From an uncultured Chloroflexales bacterium (GTDB taxonomy: Bacteria; Chloroflexota; Chloroflexia; Chloroflexales; Chloroflexaceae): 64,000 nt of DNA. A program made the position numbers and the translations under genes. This document shows, one piece after another, positions 17,424 to 25,852 of the stretch. How positions within the stretch are numbered: position 1 is the stretch's first letter; every line of letters starts with the position of its first letter. A model generated the notes under the pieces. It had not been told where the DNA came from and ran no database searches. It saw only the letters and a program-made list of their open reading frames with translations. The DNA lies in the NCBI GenBank assembly GCA_937918935.1, contig CAKZSI010000036.1:20343-84342 (forward strand), read 5' to 3'.

Positions 17424-18431
17424 TCACCCGCCGCGGGCATTGTAGAGCAATGCCGTCGTGAGCACGTAGATCGCAATGATTCCCAGCGAGTCGCGGGCGA
17501 CCAGGAAGGCTTTTCGCTCGAGACGGTAGACCAGGCCAACCACGGCGATCGCCGTCATCGCAATGGCGGCGATTGCGGCAAGCATATGACTCGCAGAGAC
17601 GGCGGCCAGCAACGGGCCGGGGGTGAAAAACAGATCGTCAAGGGCCAGGATCAGCCCGACGTTGAACAGGTTGCTGCCGAAGATATTCCCCACGGCCATA
17701 TCCACTGCGTTCATCCGCAGCGCGGCGACTGCGACGACCACCTCGGGCAGCGACGTGGTCAGGGCGACAAACATTGTACCGAAGAAAGTCTGACCCAGGC
17801 CGGTCATGGCCGCCAGTTCCGCGCTGAGACCGGGCAAATAAGTGGCGGCGACAATCACCAGCAGCGCGTTAAGGCTGAAGCGCGTCAGGGCGTAGCGGAA
17901 GGAGACGTGCTCGTAGTTGACGACCTCGGCCACTTCCTCGACGAAGGCCGCGATGCGGCGCCGCTCATAGATGAAAATGGTTCGCATCGCAAAGAGATAG
18001 ATCACAAAAAACCCAATGCTGGCCATGCTGACCCGGCCAATAGCCGGGATACTTCCTGCGGCCACGATGCTCATGCACACCAGCGCCAGCGCCAGAATGC
18101 CGAAAGCCGCGGTCAACACCTGGCCCTGGTAGACCCGCGCAGTGATCGGTGCCGAACCACCGAGCGCGTCGAGGAGGGCGATGATTAAAATGTTGAACAT
18201 GCAACTGCCCAGGATGTCGCCCATGGCGATGTCGGGAACCCGGTAGACCGCCACGGCACTGAATCCAGTGAAGAGTTCTGGCAATGAGGTCACCGAGGCC
18301 AGCAGAATGACCCCGATCCAGGTCCGGCCCATGCCGGTCTTCTCTGCAATAATGTCACCATACTTTGAGAGTTGCACCCCGCCGACGAGCACAGCCGCGC
18401 TACTGAGGATGAACAACAGCCAGGTGAGCAT
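17424..18431 (-). CDS. Sodium/calcium exchanger family membrane protein
   Basis: The 335-residue product consists of two homologous halves, each with about five membrane helices. The two alpha-repeats that form the ion site are clear: 'ASVTSLPELFTGFSAV' with 'GDILGSCMFNILII', and 'VALTTSLPEVVVAVAAL' with 'GNIFGSNLFNVGLIL'. This is the CaCA superfamily (YrbG-like), which exchanges Ca2+ for Na+ or H+ across the cytoplasmic membrane. A polar loop of about 40 residues with 'YERRRIAAFVEE' separates the halves. The ATG at 18431 removes an unlikely charged extension starting at 18461. Confidence 0.9.
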   Translation of the reverse strand: MLTWLLFILSSAAVLVGGVQLSKYGDIIAEKTGMGRTWIGVILLASVTSLPELFTGFSAVAVYRVPDIAMGDILGSCMFNILIIALLDALGGSAPITARVYQGQVLTAAFGILALALVCMSIVAAGSIPAIGRVSMASIGFFVIYLFAMRTIFIYERRRIAAFVEEVAEVVNYEHVSFRYALTRFSLNALLVIVAATYLPGLSAELAAMTGLGQTFFGTMFVALTTSLPEVVVAVAALRMNAVDMAVGNIFGSNLFNVGLILALDDLFFTPGPLLAAVSASHMLAAIAAIAMTAIAVVGLVYRLERKAFLVARDSLGIIAIYVLTTALLYNARGG

Positions 18432-18626
18432 CGAGGACCTTTCAACTTCGGTGTGAGGCAAGCTGGGCGCCTATCGTCAGTGGACCCCTTCGGCCCCGCA
18501 GGCCACCCCGCCCATAGACGCCATGGAGAGACCCCGCGCCGCGCCGATCGTTGTCCACACCCATGAGCATAACCGGCGCCAGTGGACTATGCGCGCAAGG
18601 ACGCCGTCACACATACGTGTCCCACC

Positions 18627-18655
18627 TTGCGACCCATTGGCAGAGACGCTATACT
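18627..18655 (+). promoter_or_regulatory. Promoter of the CAP-domain gene
   Basis: TTGCGA (18627-18632), 17-base spacer, TATACT (18650-18655). The predicted start, near 18662, is about 30 bases before the ATG, with GGGAGG in between. Confidence 0.6.
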
Positions 18656-18692
18656 TGCCAGCGTCGCATTCTCTCACATCCAGGGAGGACTT

Positions 18693-19658
18693 ATGCAGCG
18701 ACTCAAACGTCCGACCCTCATGGTGACCGGATTCTTCCTGGCTTTGCTTGCATTGTCCTCAACATTACAAAGTAGCGCCGTTTTCGGCACGGCGGGTCTC
18801 TCCTCCTCAACCCCCGTGTATCTGCCACTGGTGATCCGGCAGCCATCACAGGCCGGGTGGCTTGATTACGTCAATTACTACCGGGCCATGGCCAGACTGC
18901 CCCCGGTCACCGAGAATACAAGTTGGAGTTACGGCAACACCCTGCACGCGCGTTACATGGTCAAGAACGATATCGTCGAACACGCCGAGGACCCGGGCAA
19001 CCCGTGGTACACTCCTGAAGGCCTGGCTGCTGCCCAATCGAGCAATCTCGTCGGTCATTATGACGCCAACACACCCGATGAGTGGGCCATTGATATGTGG
19101 ATGCAGGGCCCGTTTCACGCTATCGGCGTCATTGACCCCCGATTGCTACAGGCGGGCTATGGGAGCTATCGCGAGGCCGATGGCGGTCTGCAAATGGGCG
19201 CCGGACTGGATTTGATCCGCGGGCTGGGCAGACTTCCCACATCCCTGGCCTTCCCCGTGCAATGGCCGGCTGATGGCGCAATTGTCTCACTGACCGCGCA
19301 TCGAGGCGAGTACCCCGATCCGCTCACCAGTTGTCCGGGCTACAGCAGCCCGAGCGGGCTACCGATCATCCTGCAACTCGGCCCTGGAGATAGGACGCCC
19401 AGTGTTACCGGCTCGGCGTTTCTGCAGGGCAGCACTCCGCTCCCACATTGTGTGTTCGATGAAGTGAGTTATGTCAACTCTGATCCCGCGCAACAGGCCC
19501 TGGGGCGTGTTATTCTCGACTCGCGGGATGCTGTCGTCGTGATCCCCCGCAGCCCGCTTACGCCAGGAACACGCTATACTGTGTCCATTACCGCAAATGG
19601 CGAAACGTACACCTGGTCGTTTACGGTCTCAAGCAGCGCCACGATAGTTGGAGAGTAA
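18693..19658 (+). CDS. Secreted CAP-domain (SCP/PR-1) protein
   Basis: The 321-residue product has a signal peptide (about residues 1-30) followed directly by a 'VYLPLVIRQ' motif seen at the ends of many Chloroflexota exoproteins. The CAP domain covers about residues 50-190, with 'WLDYVNYYRAMARLPPV', 'LHARYMVKND', 'DEWAIDMWMQGPFHAIGVID' and 'AGYGSY'. Its histidines and acidic residues match the CAP cavity. The C-terminal 120 residues resemble an Ig-like strand domain ('GTRYTVSITANGETYTWSFTV'). Bacterial CAP proteins are extracellular with mostly unknown roles. A Rieske protein gene begins 16 bases downstream. Confidence 0.82.
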   Translation: MQRLKRPTLMVTGFFLALLALSSTLQSSAVFGTAGLSSSTPVYLPLVIRQPSQAGWLDYVNYYRAMARLPPVTENTSWSYGNTLHARYMVKNDIVEHAEDPGNPWYTPEGLAAAQSSNLVGHYDANTPDEWAIDMWMQGPFHAIGVIDPRLLQAGYGSYREADGGLQMGAGLDLIRGLGRLPTSLAFPVQWPADGAIVSLTAHRGEYPDPLTSCPGYSSPSGLPIILQLGPGDRTPSVTGSAFLQGSTPLPHCVFDEVSYVNSDPAQQALGRVILDSRDAVVVIPRSPLTPGTRYTVSITANGETYTWSFTVSSSATIVGE

Positions 19659-19674
19659 GGAAGGAGTCAAACCC

Positions 19675-20037
19675 ATGCGCGTCAAAATTGGCACGTCGGC
19701 TGATTTTCCCGAGGCGAGGCTGGTGGAGGTGACCGGCAAGAACATCAACCTGGTAGCTGCGCGGATCAACGGCAAGATCTACGCCGCCTACGGCATGTGC
19801 CCACACCTCAATCTCCCACTGAACCGCAGCCATCTCGAAGGCAACACGCTGACATGCTCCTGGCATGGTTCACAGTTTGACCTGACCACCGGAAAGAACC
19901 TTGACTGGGTGCGTGGCCTCGGCGGCCTGCCCCTCCCCGGATGGTCGCGCGCGCTGATAGCCCTGGGCAAGGAGCCTACACCCCTGACCACCTACCCGGT
20001 CACCGAGGAGCAGGGTGAAGTATTCGTGGATCTGTAG
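19675..20037 (+). CDS. Rieske [2Fe-2S] protein
   Basis: The 120-residue product has both Rieske cluster boxes: 'CPHLNLPL' (C-x-H form) and 'CSWHGSQFDLTTG' (C-x2-H form), separated by 17 residues. There is no membrane helix, so it is soluble, like ferredoxin components of dioxygenases or NirD-like proteins. The C-terminal part 'PLTTYPVTEEQGEVFVDL' is the usual closing strand. AAGGAG precedes the ATG at 19675. The gene sits directly after the CAP gene, an odd pairing of an exported and a cytosolic redox protein, and no oxygenase subunit is nearby. Confidence 0.88.
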   Translation: MRVKIGTSADFPEARLVEVTGKNINLVAARINGKIYAAYGMCPHLNLPLNRSHLEGNTLTCSWHGSQFDLTTGKNLDWVRGLGGLPLPGWSRALIALGKEPTPLTTYPVTEEQGEVFVDL

Positions 20038-20377
20038 CGTGTAAGGATGGACCCCACGAGTCTGGCGGACCCTCAGGAAAGGGCCGCCCGTTGATCCAGG
20101 CGGGCGCGCCAGGGGAGGGCTCCTGAGCGAAGTTTTTGAGGCAAATCCCAGACCCTGGTTTTTTAGATGGTTCTGGCGGCTAGACCGCCAGAACCATCCA
20201 GATAGCAACCCCTGGAGCGGCTATGTCTGCCCGCACCTCACTGCGCGAGGTAGACTTTGCACAAGCTCTGGTGAGTCGTTCAGCCAACGAGTGCCTCGAC
20301 AGGAGGGCTGCACCCTCCGAGAAATCTTCTTCCTGGACCTGGCGTCCGGGTGTTCTGTAAGGTCTATGGAGTAAGGT
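20038..20377. other. Gene-less stretch with hairpin
   Basis: No coding frame is credible. The stretch contains a perfect 14-bp-arm hairpin (20166-20198) and a GGAGGGC...CCCTCC copy near 20302-20317. Confidence 0.6.
20166..20198. repeat. Perfect hairpin GATGGTTCTGGCGG with 5-base loop
   Basis: GATGGTTCTGGCGG (20166-20179) pairs exactly with CCGCCAGAACCATC (20185-20198). A run of six T precedes the hairpin, on the wrong side for a plus-strand terminator; on the minus strand A residues follow. It is therefore not a standard intrinsic terminator. Bases around it resemble those near 4960-5000. Confidence 0.65.
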
Positions 20378-20758
20378 ATGAACATCGCCCTGGTAAGCAA
20401 CGACGGAACCCGGATAAGCCGTCACTTCGGGCGCGCGCGGAGCTACGTGGTGGTAAACATCGAGGAGGGGCGCGAAGTGGCCCGCGAGATACGCGCCAAA
20501 CCCGCGCATCACGGCCACAGCCAGCACATTCACGGCCCCGATGAGGACGAGCATCAGCATGGGCACGACCACGACACCATGCTTGCGCCAATTGCCGATT
20601 GCGCGGTCGTCATCGCCAATGGCATCGGCGCTCCCATGAGCCAGCGCCTGCGCCAGGCGGGACTGCAACTCATCTGCACGCCCATCCTCAGCGTGGATGA
20701 GGCCATCGCCGCCTACCTGGCAGGGACACTGGACGACCATCCGGAGCTGGTTCACTGA
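20378..20758 (+). CDS. NifX/NifB-type dinitrogenase cofactor-binding domain protein with histidine-rich insert
   Basis: The 126-residue product begins 'MNIALVSNDGTRISRHFGRA' and contains 'ADCAVVIANGIGAPMSQRLRQAGLQLI', the core of the DiNase_FeMo-co domain. Between the two halves (about residues 44-67) lies an insert with nine histidines in 23 residues plus acidic residues, a likely metal-binding loop. Stand-alone members occur widely in organisms without nitrogenase and are thought to handle iron-sulfur or other metal centres. No nif genes are visible here. GGAGTAAGG lies just before the ATG. Confidence 0.85.
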   Translation: MNIALVSNDGTRISRHFGRARSYVVVNIEEGREVAREIRAKPAHHGHSQHIHGPDEDEHQHGHDHDTMLAPIADCAVVIANGIGAPMSQRLRQAGLQLICTPILSVDEAIAAYLAGTLDDHPELVH

Positions 20759-20878
20759 TGATGGGGAAACCTGGTCTCCCATGCCCCTACCCACCGGGAA
20801 CACCAGCTTTCCCCATCCCCTGCCTCCCGGGGAAACCTCTGGAGGGCGCCTCCTCTGGCCCCACCGGTTGTCCCAGGG

Positions 20879-22087
20879 TCAGACTGACTCCACCCCTGCG
20901 TCAACCGGAGCGACGGCGCTGGCAGGCGGGAACCCCGGTCGCAAGATGGCCGCACAACCCTCGTCACCCGGCGCTTCACTGGCTGGCGCCGCATAGACCG
21001 TTCCACCGCATTGCATAGACAGCACCGCGGCCACATTGAGCAGATCGTCGTCGCCGATCTCCTGCGTCTCATGAAGCTCCATCGCGCCGGTCAGCGGATC
21101 GTAGCGTCCCCACTGCTCGCGGTCGAGGGCCACGAACAGCGTATCCACCTGACCGGCGGCGGCAGCAGGAAGGACGAGGCTCAGCGTCGCGGCAACGCGG
21201 TGGTTGTTGCGCGCCGCGAGAGCTTCGTAGCGTTCGCGCGCCGCACGCCGCTCCTCCGTGGGGTTGGGGCGGGCGATCTTCCAGGCCCGCGCCCCCAGCT
21301 CAGCAAGGGTTAGCCGGGCCGGGCTGCCGACTATCGCCTCGGCACTGATCGCCGGATAGCGGCTGACAGCGCGGTAGATGGCCAGCACATAGGCCGTGCC
21401 GCAGAGGACCAGCGGCGCCCGCGTCTCGGGCAAGGCGCGCAGGAGCGCCCGGTCAATCTGCTGGCAATAGCGCTGGAGCTGCGACTTCAGCTCATCGGCG
21501 GCGCCGCCTTGCCCGTGGAACACCGGCCCGCGTTCGCCACCGGCCCCCGGCACACCGGGGTGCAACTGCCGCTGCGGCTCGAACTCATCGTACTGCAACA
21601 ATTCATCAAGCCCGGACGGCGCGCCAGGCAGTTCGCGCGGCTCAAGCGCGGCGCCCTCGCCGGCGAACAACCGCACGCCCGCCTTGCCCAGGCTGAGCAC
21701 GTAGTACGTGGCGTGATCGGTAACCAGGGGCATGAGCGGTTTCAGATGGGGCCACTGGCCCAGCACCACCAGCTCCGGCACGGGACCGGGGACGCGATAG
21801 GTGACTGCGCGATCGGGCCAGGCGAGCAACACGCACGCGGCGTGATTGTTGATCTGGTGCGCCAACTCCTCTACCAGCTCCCAGGCCGCGCGCAACTGAT
21901 TGGCAACCGTCGCCGGAGCAACACCCCGGGCCGCGAGGTGTTCTTCACATCCACGCAAGATCTGTCGCAGACGATTGGCCGCGGCCCGCCCGCCCGCGTC
22001 ACCCACCGGCACATAGATCGAGAGGCACCCTTCAGCCGCCGGTCTGGCGAGATCCAGGAACATTTCGCGCGTCAGATACTCCAGCAT
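20879..22087 (-). CDS. baeRF family protein (bacterial eRF1/archaeal release factor-like)
   Basis: The 402-residue product starts 'MLEYLTREMFLDLA', has a central 'YVLSLGKAGVRLFAGEG' segment that begins the second domain, and ends with 'LLNVAAVLSMQCGGTVYAAP' in an L7Ae/eL30-like third domain. These features match baeRF3/7-type proteins, distant relatives of the eukaryotic/archaeal release factor eRF1. Domain predictions in the literature link them to ribosome rescue or hibernation; no function is proved for this one. The GGQ tripeptide of true release factors is not at a convincing position. AAAGGAGGG precedes the ATG at 22087. Confidence 0.75.
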   Translation of the reverse strand: MLEYLTREMFLDLARPAAEGCLSIYVPVGDAGGRAAANRLRQILRGCEEHLAARGVAPATVANQLRAAWELVEELAHQINNHAACVLLAWPDRAVTYRVPGPVPELVVLGQWPHLKPLMPLVTDHATYYVLSLGKAGVRLFAGEGAALEPRELPGAPSGLDELLQYDEFEPQRQLHPGVPGAGGERGPVFHGQGGAADELKSQLQRYCQQIDRALLRALPETRAPLVLCGTAYVLAIYRAVSRYPAISAEAIVGSPARLTLAELGARAWKIARPNPTEERRAARERYEALAARNNHRVAATLSLVLPAAAAGQVDTLFVALDREQWGRYDPLTGAMELHETQEIGDDDLLNVAAVLSMQCGGTVYAAPASEAPGDEGCAAILRPGFPPASAVAPVDAGVESV

Positions 22088-22560
22088 CAGGCCCTCCTTT
22101 CGTTTCATGCCGCCTTGTGGCCGCAGCGCCGAACGGCCCGACCGTGGCCGTTGCCCGCTGCGCGGTCCGGTAGCGCAAGGCATGCAACCAGACCGCCTCC
22201 ACCTCCGCAAGGCGGCCAGAGAGCCGTCATCCTGACGGTGTCACGCCAGTATAGCAGAAAAGAGGTCCGAATAGCGTAATGTTCTCGCTACGCTCCGTAA
22301 GGAGATCGAGACCGGCGGTGCGCTGCGGTGCGTGCCTGGAGACCGCAGCAGGGATTGCAGGGAGGCCGCGCTTTTCCACAACAGTAACGGGGATGTGAAC
22401 TACGTCCGGGGTTACAGTATGGTAAGCTATCAGGTATACACTACTTGAGTCGTGCACTGAAGAGTCCGGCAGGGTTGTACCCCCTGGAAACCCTCTTCCT
22501 CGACCATACGTGTACAGGAACTTGCCGGATGCGCCAATTTGCGAGCACCTGAGGAAGAGC
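22088..22560. other. Intergenic region between divergent genes
   Basis: No coding frame looks real. The plus-strand promoter at 22412-22440 serves the STAS gene. A small palindrome CCGTCATCCTGACGG lies near 22227-22241. Nothing else is recognised. Confidence 0.5.
22412..22440 (+). promoter_or_regulatory. Candidate promoter for the STAS membrane protein
   Basis: TTACAG (22412-22417), 17-base spacer, TATACA (22435-22440). The leader to the ATG at 22561 would be about 115 bases. Confidence 0.5.
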
Positions 22561-23496
22561 ATGTTTCAACTGACCCAGCGTCAGATTAATTACGGCGTGT
22601 TTGGGCTGACGACAGGATTGACAGCCATCACGCTGGTGTTCGTTTTCTTTGTACATCCGAGCTGGAATGTGCTTGGGCAGGCGATTGTGGCGCTTGCGTT
22701 CAGCGGTGGTCTCTGGTTTGCCTACTGGCGCGGCTGGGATCAGGCTCGCTACGCGCTGCTGGTTCTGATGACCCTGGTCGTCGCCATCGGAACGGGCGAT
22801 GAGTTTTTGCGCGACCACTTCAACCATATGATCTACGCCGTTCCGGCGATGGCACTGGTGCTTGCCGGCCCCCTCTGGGTGCTGGGCAGCGCGCTGGCAG
22901 TACTGGGGACGTTTGTGTACCGCATCGGCGCACTCTATCTGAACCCCCTTGATCTCATCACCTTTTTCCTCATCATCGGCGGGATGATCTTCAGCCGCCT
23001 GGCTGTTGACAATGCATGGCGGCTGGAAGCGGCAAAGCGCGAGGCAGAGGCAGCCCGCGCACAGGCCGAACAGCGTGAACGAGACCTGGCTACCCAGGCC
23101 GCCGAACTGGCTCGACGCAACGCCGAGCAGCAGCGTCTGCTCGAACTGGTCGCTATCCTGGAGACCCCGACCATCCGGCTCGCTGATGGCATCCTGCTGG
23201 CGCCGCTCGTCGGCGCGCTCGATGAGCGCCGCGCCCAGACGCTTACCACGCGCCTGCTCCACGATGTCAACGCACAACGGGCGCGCCGGGTGATCCTCGA
23301 CATCAGCGGGGTTGCAACCGTGGACGACCAGGTGGCCCGTGGGCTGGTCAATACCACCCACGCCCTGGAACTGCTCGGCTGTCAGGTCCGGCTTACCGGC
23401 GTCTCGGCTGGCGTGGCGCTGACCCTGACCCACCTGGGTGTCACCCTTGAGGGCGTGACGATTGCGCGCTCGCCACAGGAGGCGCTGGAGGGGTGA
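22561..23496 (+). CDS. Membrane-anchored STAS-domain protein (RsbR/RsbS-like)
   Basis: The 311-residue product has five to six membrane helices in residues 10-150. A coiled coil rich in Ala, Glu and Arg (about 155-200, 'EAAKREAEAARAQAEQRERDLA') follows, then a STAS domain (about 205-305) with 'IVEL'-like strands and 'ARRVILDISGVATVDDQVARGLVNT'. This last motif is typical of RsbR-type stressosome proteins, with a Thr/Ser site nearby that kinases can phosphorylate. A membrane sensor coupled to STAS suggests stress or phospho-signalling. No partner switch kinase is adjacent. Confidence 0.8.
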   Translation: MFQLTQRQINYGVFGLTTGLTAITLVFVFFVHPSWNVLGQAIVALAFSGGLWFAYWRGWDQARYALLVLMTLVVAIGTGDEFLRDHFNHMIYAVPAMALVLAGPLWVLGSALAVLGTFVYRIGALYLNPLDLITFFLIIGGMIFSRLAVDNAWRLEAAKREAEAARAQAEQRERDLATQAAELARRNAEQQRLLELVAILETPTIRLADGILLAPLVGALDERRAQTLTTRLLHDVNAQRARRVILDISGVATVDDQVARGLVNTTHALELLGCQVRLTGVSAGVALTLTHLGVTLEGVTIARSPQEALEG

Positions 23497-23605
23497 TACG
23501 GAATCTCAAAGGCTTTTACCACCATGCGGCATAGTCTGCCGCCGCCACCCGGTGCAAGGGCTGGGCTGACTACCCGGGATGCCGGCCCGTCCATTACACA
23601 CAGAT

Positions 23606-24916
23606 CTAAACCTCCCCTTGATAGGGCTGGCTTTTCAGGTCCTTCTGCGCGCCCCGGCGTCTGGCTGCCTGGTACCAGCCGAAACCGCCAACGAGCCGGT
23701 AGGCCCAGACGGGGATGAGCGGCTTGCTCAAGAGGTCTTGCGCCGCCAGGGGGATGGGTTGCCCCCGGGCAAGGTCCTCGGCAGCCAGGGCGAGCGCGCG
23801 TTTCAAGGGCCTGGCGCGCCCGTCCAGTTCGGTCAGCGGCGTGCGGTGAACCACCCCTTCGCCTCCGCCAGGGGCCAGCCCGCCCCGCCACGCGAACCCG
23901 GCGCTGCGGGCAAACTCGGCGCAGACAGCGAGGGCATTGGCGTTGTGCTGCGGTTCGGGGAAGCCGCAGTTGACCAGGGCGGCAAACCCCGCGCCAGGGG
24001 CCGGACGCGCGGCGCGGTGAGCGGCGAGACGCTCCAGCAACAGGATGACCGGCGCGGGCAGGGTGTCGATATAGAGAGGGAAAGCGAGCACCGTAAGGTC
24101 AGCGCGCTCGATCTGGGCGAGAAGCTGTTGCATCTTCTGCGGGTTGCTGAGCGTCGTGTAGAGATAAACAGTTTCGGTCTGTACGCCACGCGCACCGAGT
24201 TGCTGCATAAGGTAGTCGCCGAGGGCGTGCGAGGTGCTGGTGCGGGTGCGCGGGCTGCCAACGAGCAGCAGCGCGCTGCGCAGAGCGGCGCCATCCTGGT
24301 CCGGGTGGATCGGCGCGGCCGGCAGGGTCGGCCTGGGATCAGACTCGTGACGTGCCATCACGTCCAGGGCGAAGGCGATCTGCGAGGCGAGCGCCGCTTC
24401 CGCGGGGTCGCCGCTCACAATCTCGCAATGCCAGGTCCGGGCGTACAGGTTGAGGCTGTTGCGCCAGACAAGGTGGCGGAAGATGGCCGCGGTGGCGGGG
24501 TTGCGCTCGGGCTGCCAGCCAATGACGAGCAAGTCGGCGTAGCGGGCGTAACGTCTGGCGTGGTGGGTCTCGCCGTTGAGGGTGACGAAAAAGGGCGAGA
24601 TATTCTGGATCTGGTGGTCCACGGCCTTTTTGAGGGTGGAACTGTACCCGCCAAAGGTGATGGGGGTGAGGCAGATCAGCAGGTCTGCATTGGCAATAGC
24701 GGCGGCGATCTCACGGTTGTCATCGGCGACCATGCACTGCCCGGGGCTGCGCACCCAGCAGAAGAAATCGCCGGCGCAATTGCCAATGTTGCTCTCGCGC
24801 AGGGTAAAGGTTCGCACGCTGTGGTTCTGCGTTGCCAGTTGGGCGAACAGGGCGCGTTCGATGCGCCCGCCGAGGGTATCGTCGGCGGCGGCGCCGTTCA
24901 GGATCACGATGCGCAT
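23606..24916 (-). CDS. Double flavodoxin-fold protein (two NADPH-dependent FMN reductase-like domains)
   Basis: The 436-residue product carries two flavodoxin-like units in tandem. Unit one (about 1-190) starts 'MRIVILNGAAADDTLGGRIE' and includes 'GDFFCWVRSPGQCMVADDNREI' and 'DLLICLTPITFGGYSSTLKK'. Unit two (about 215-420) starts 'LLLVGSPRTRTSTSHALGDYL' and includes 'ADLTVLAFPLYIDTLPAPVI'. Single-domain relatives are FMN-dependent oxidoreductases or iron-sulfur flavoproteins; a fused pair in one chain is less usual. Its start overlaps the end of the tetR gene by 13 bases, so the two form an operon, and the regulator probably controls it. Confidence 0.82.
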   Translation of the reverse strand: MRIVILNGAAADDTLGGRIERALFAQLATQNHSVRTFTLRESNIGNCAGDFFCWVRSPGQCMVADDNREIAAAIANADLLICLTPITFGGYSSTLKKAVDHQIQNISPFFVTLNGETHHARRYARYADLLVIGWQPERNPATAAIFRHLVWRNSLNLYARTWHCEIVSGDPAEAALASQIAFALDVMARHESDPRPTLPAAPIHPDQDGAALRSALLLVGSPRTRTSTSHALGDYLMQQLGARGVQTETVYLYTTLSNPQKMQQLLAQIERADLTVLAFPLYIDTLPAPVILLLERLAAHRAARPAPGAGFAALVNCGFPEPQHNANALAVCAEFARSAGFAWRGGLAPGGGEGVVHRTPLTELDGRARPLKRALALAAEDLARGQPIPLAAQDLLSKPLIPVWAYRLVGGFGWYQAARRRGAQKDLKSQPYQGEV

Positions 24917-25620
24917 GGCGATTCTCCTTCTCCGGGAACAATAAACTGTCGTTCGATGTTCTCCAGTTCGCAATCGTAGAGTGCGGCGCCATCCGCTCCC
25001 AGGGGCGGGAGGTGGTTGCCAGTTTCGAGCGAAACCATCCCGTGCACCCGCGCCCAGATCAGCACCGCGACCAGCAGGCTCTGTTCGTCGTAATTGCCGC
25101 CGTAGGCTTTCCACTGCTCAAAGACAGGTTGGCAGGCGGAAGGAATGGCGGGCAAATCGGGCGCCCGCAGGCGCCCCGCCAGGCGCAGGGCATCCACCAC
25201 GCTGACCAGGGCGCTGAGGGCCCGCGCCGCGACCGGCAGCACCTGGTCGAGGGGCGGCGCGTAGCCGGGGATAGGCGTGCCGAAGATGAGCTGATACCGC
25301 TCCGGGTAGGTAATGGCCCACTGGCGGTAGGCGACGCCTATGGCGCGCAGCCGGCCCAGGAGGTCGTCGGGGGGAAGGGCGCTGCGGGCGGCCAGTTGCG
25401 CGTCGCCGAAGGAGGTGTAGGCATCAATAATGAGCGCGGTAACGAGTGCGTCGCGGTCAGGGTAGTAGTTGTAGATCGCCGGGGCGGTGATACCAAGGGC
25501 GCGGGCAATGGCGCGCAGGCTGAGCGCGGGCGCCCCCTGTTCCGCGATCTGTTGCCAGGCAGCCTGTTTGATGCCCTCGCGCAGGTTGGAGGTGTGCCGG
25601 GATTTGACGGGGCGAACCAT
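24904..25620 (-). CDS. TetR family transcriptional regulator
   Basis: The 238-residue product has an N-terminal helix-turn-helix (about 10-60) with 'LSLRAIARALGITAPAIYNYYPDRDALVTALI', diagnostic of TetR repressors. The C-terminal ligand domain resembles the TetR_C_13/WHG type ('WAITYPERYQLIFGTPIPGY'). About 90 bases upstream lies a perfect 51-bp palindrome that overlaps a consensus minus-strand promoter, so the protein very probably represses itself and the flavodoxin gene. The inducing ligand cannot be read from the sequence; redox-active or aromatic compounds would fit the flavoprotein partner. Confidence 0.92.
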   Translation of the reverse strand: MVRPVKSRHTSNLREGIKQAAWQQIAEQGAPALSLRAIARALGITAPAIYNYYPDRDALVTALIIDAYTSFGDAQLAARSALPPDDLLGRLRAIGVAYRQWAITYPERYQLIFGTPIPGYAPPLDQVLPVAARALSALVSVVDALRLAGRLRAPDLPAIPSACQPVFEQWKAYGGNYDEQSLLVAVLIWARVHGMVSLETGNHLPPLGADGAALYDCELENIERQFIVPGEGESPCAS

Positions 25621-25707
25621 ACGCTGTCCGTTTCTGTGAGGCGGCGTTACCAGGTGTTTTCCCCGGAGGGCGCAGCCCTCCCGGACTCGCCCCTCGAGCC
25701 GGAGCTT

Positions 25708-25766
25708 AAAGCATAAACACCGTATACTTACACTGTAAGTATACGGTGTTTATGCTTTGCTGTCAA
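25708..25766 (-). promoter_or_regulatory. TetR operator palindrome overlapping a consensus promoter
   Basis: A 25-base arm (25708-25732, beginning AAAGCATAAACACCGTATAC) and its exact complement (25734-25758) are separated by one base. On the minus strand TTGACA (25766-25761), a 17-base spacer and TATACT (25743-25738) form a near-perfect sigma-70 promoter, with the -10 and spacer inside the palindrome. A bound repressor dimer would block RNA polymerase. Transcription would begin near 25731 and read the tetR gene. Confidence 0.8.
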
Positions 25767-25852
25767 GAGGTTACCTGCGTCGAGGGACGCTACCCCTGGC
25801 GGGGCTGGTTTGCCGCGTCTGGCGGCGTTACTACGTTCACCCGGTTTCGCCC

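Noticed and set aside
20166..20198. Rho-independent terminator after the Rieske gene
   Set aside because: The stem is perfect but the T-run lies on the 5' side, so neither strand has a proper U-tract.
23579..24979. Plus-strand open frame of about 466 codons
   Set aside because: Shadow of the double flavodoxin gene; no recognisable fold, no ribosome site.
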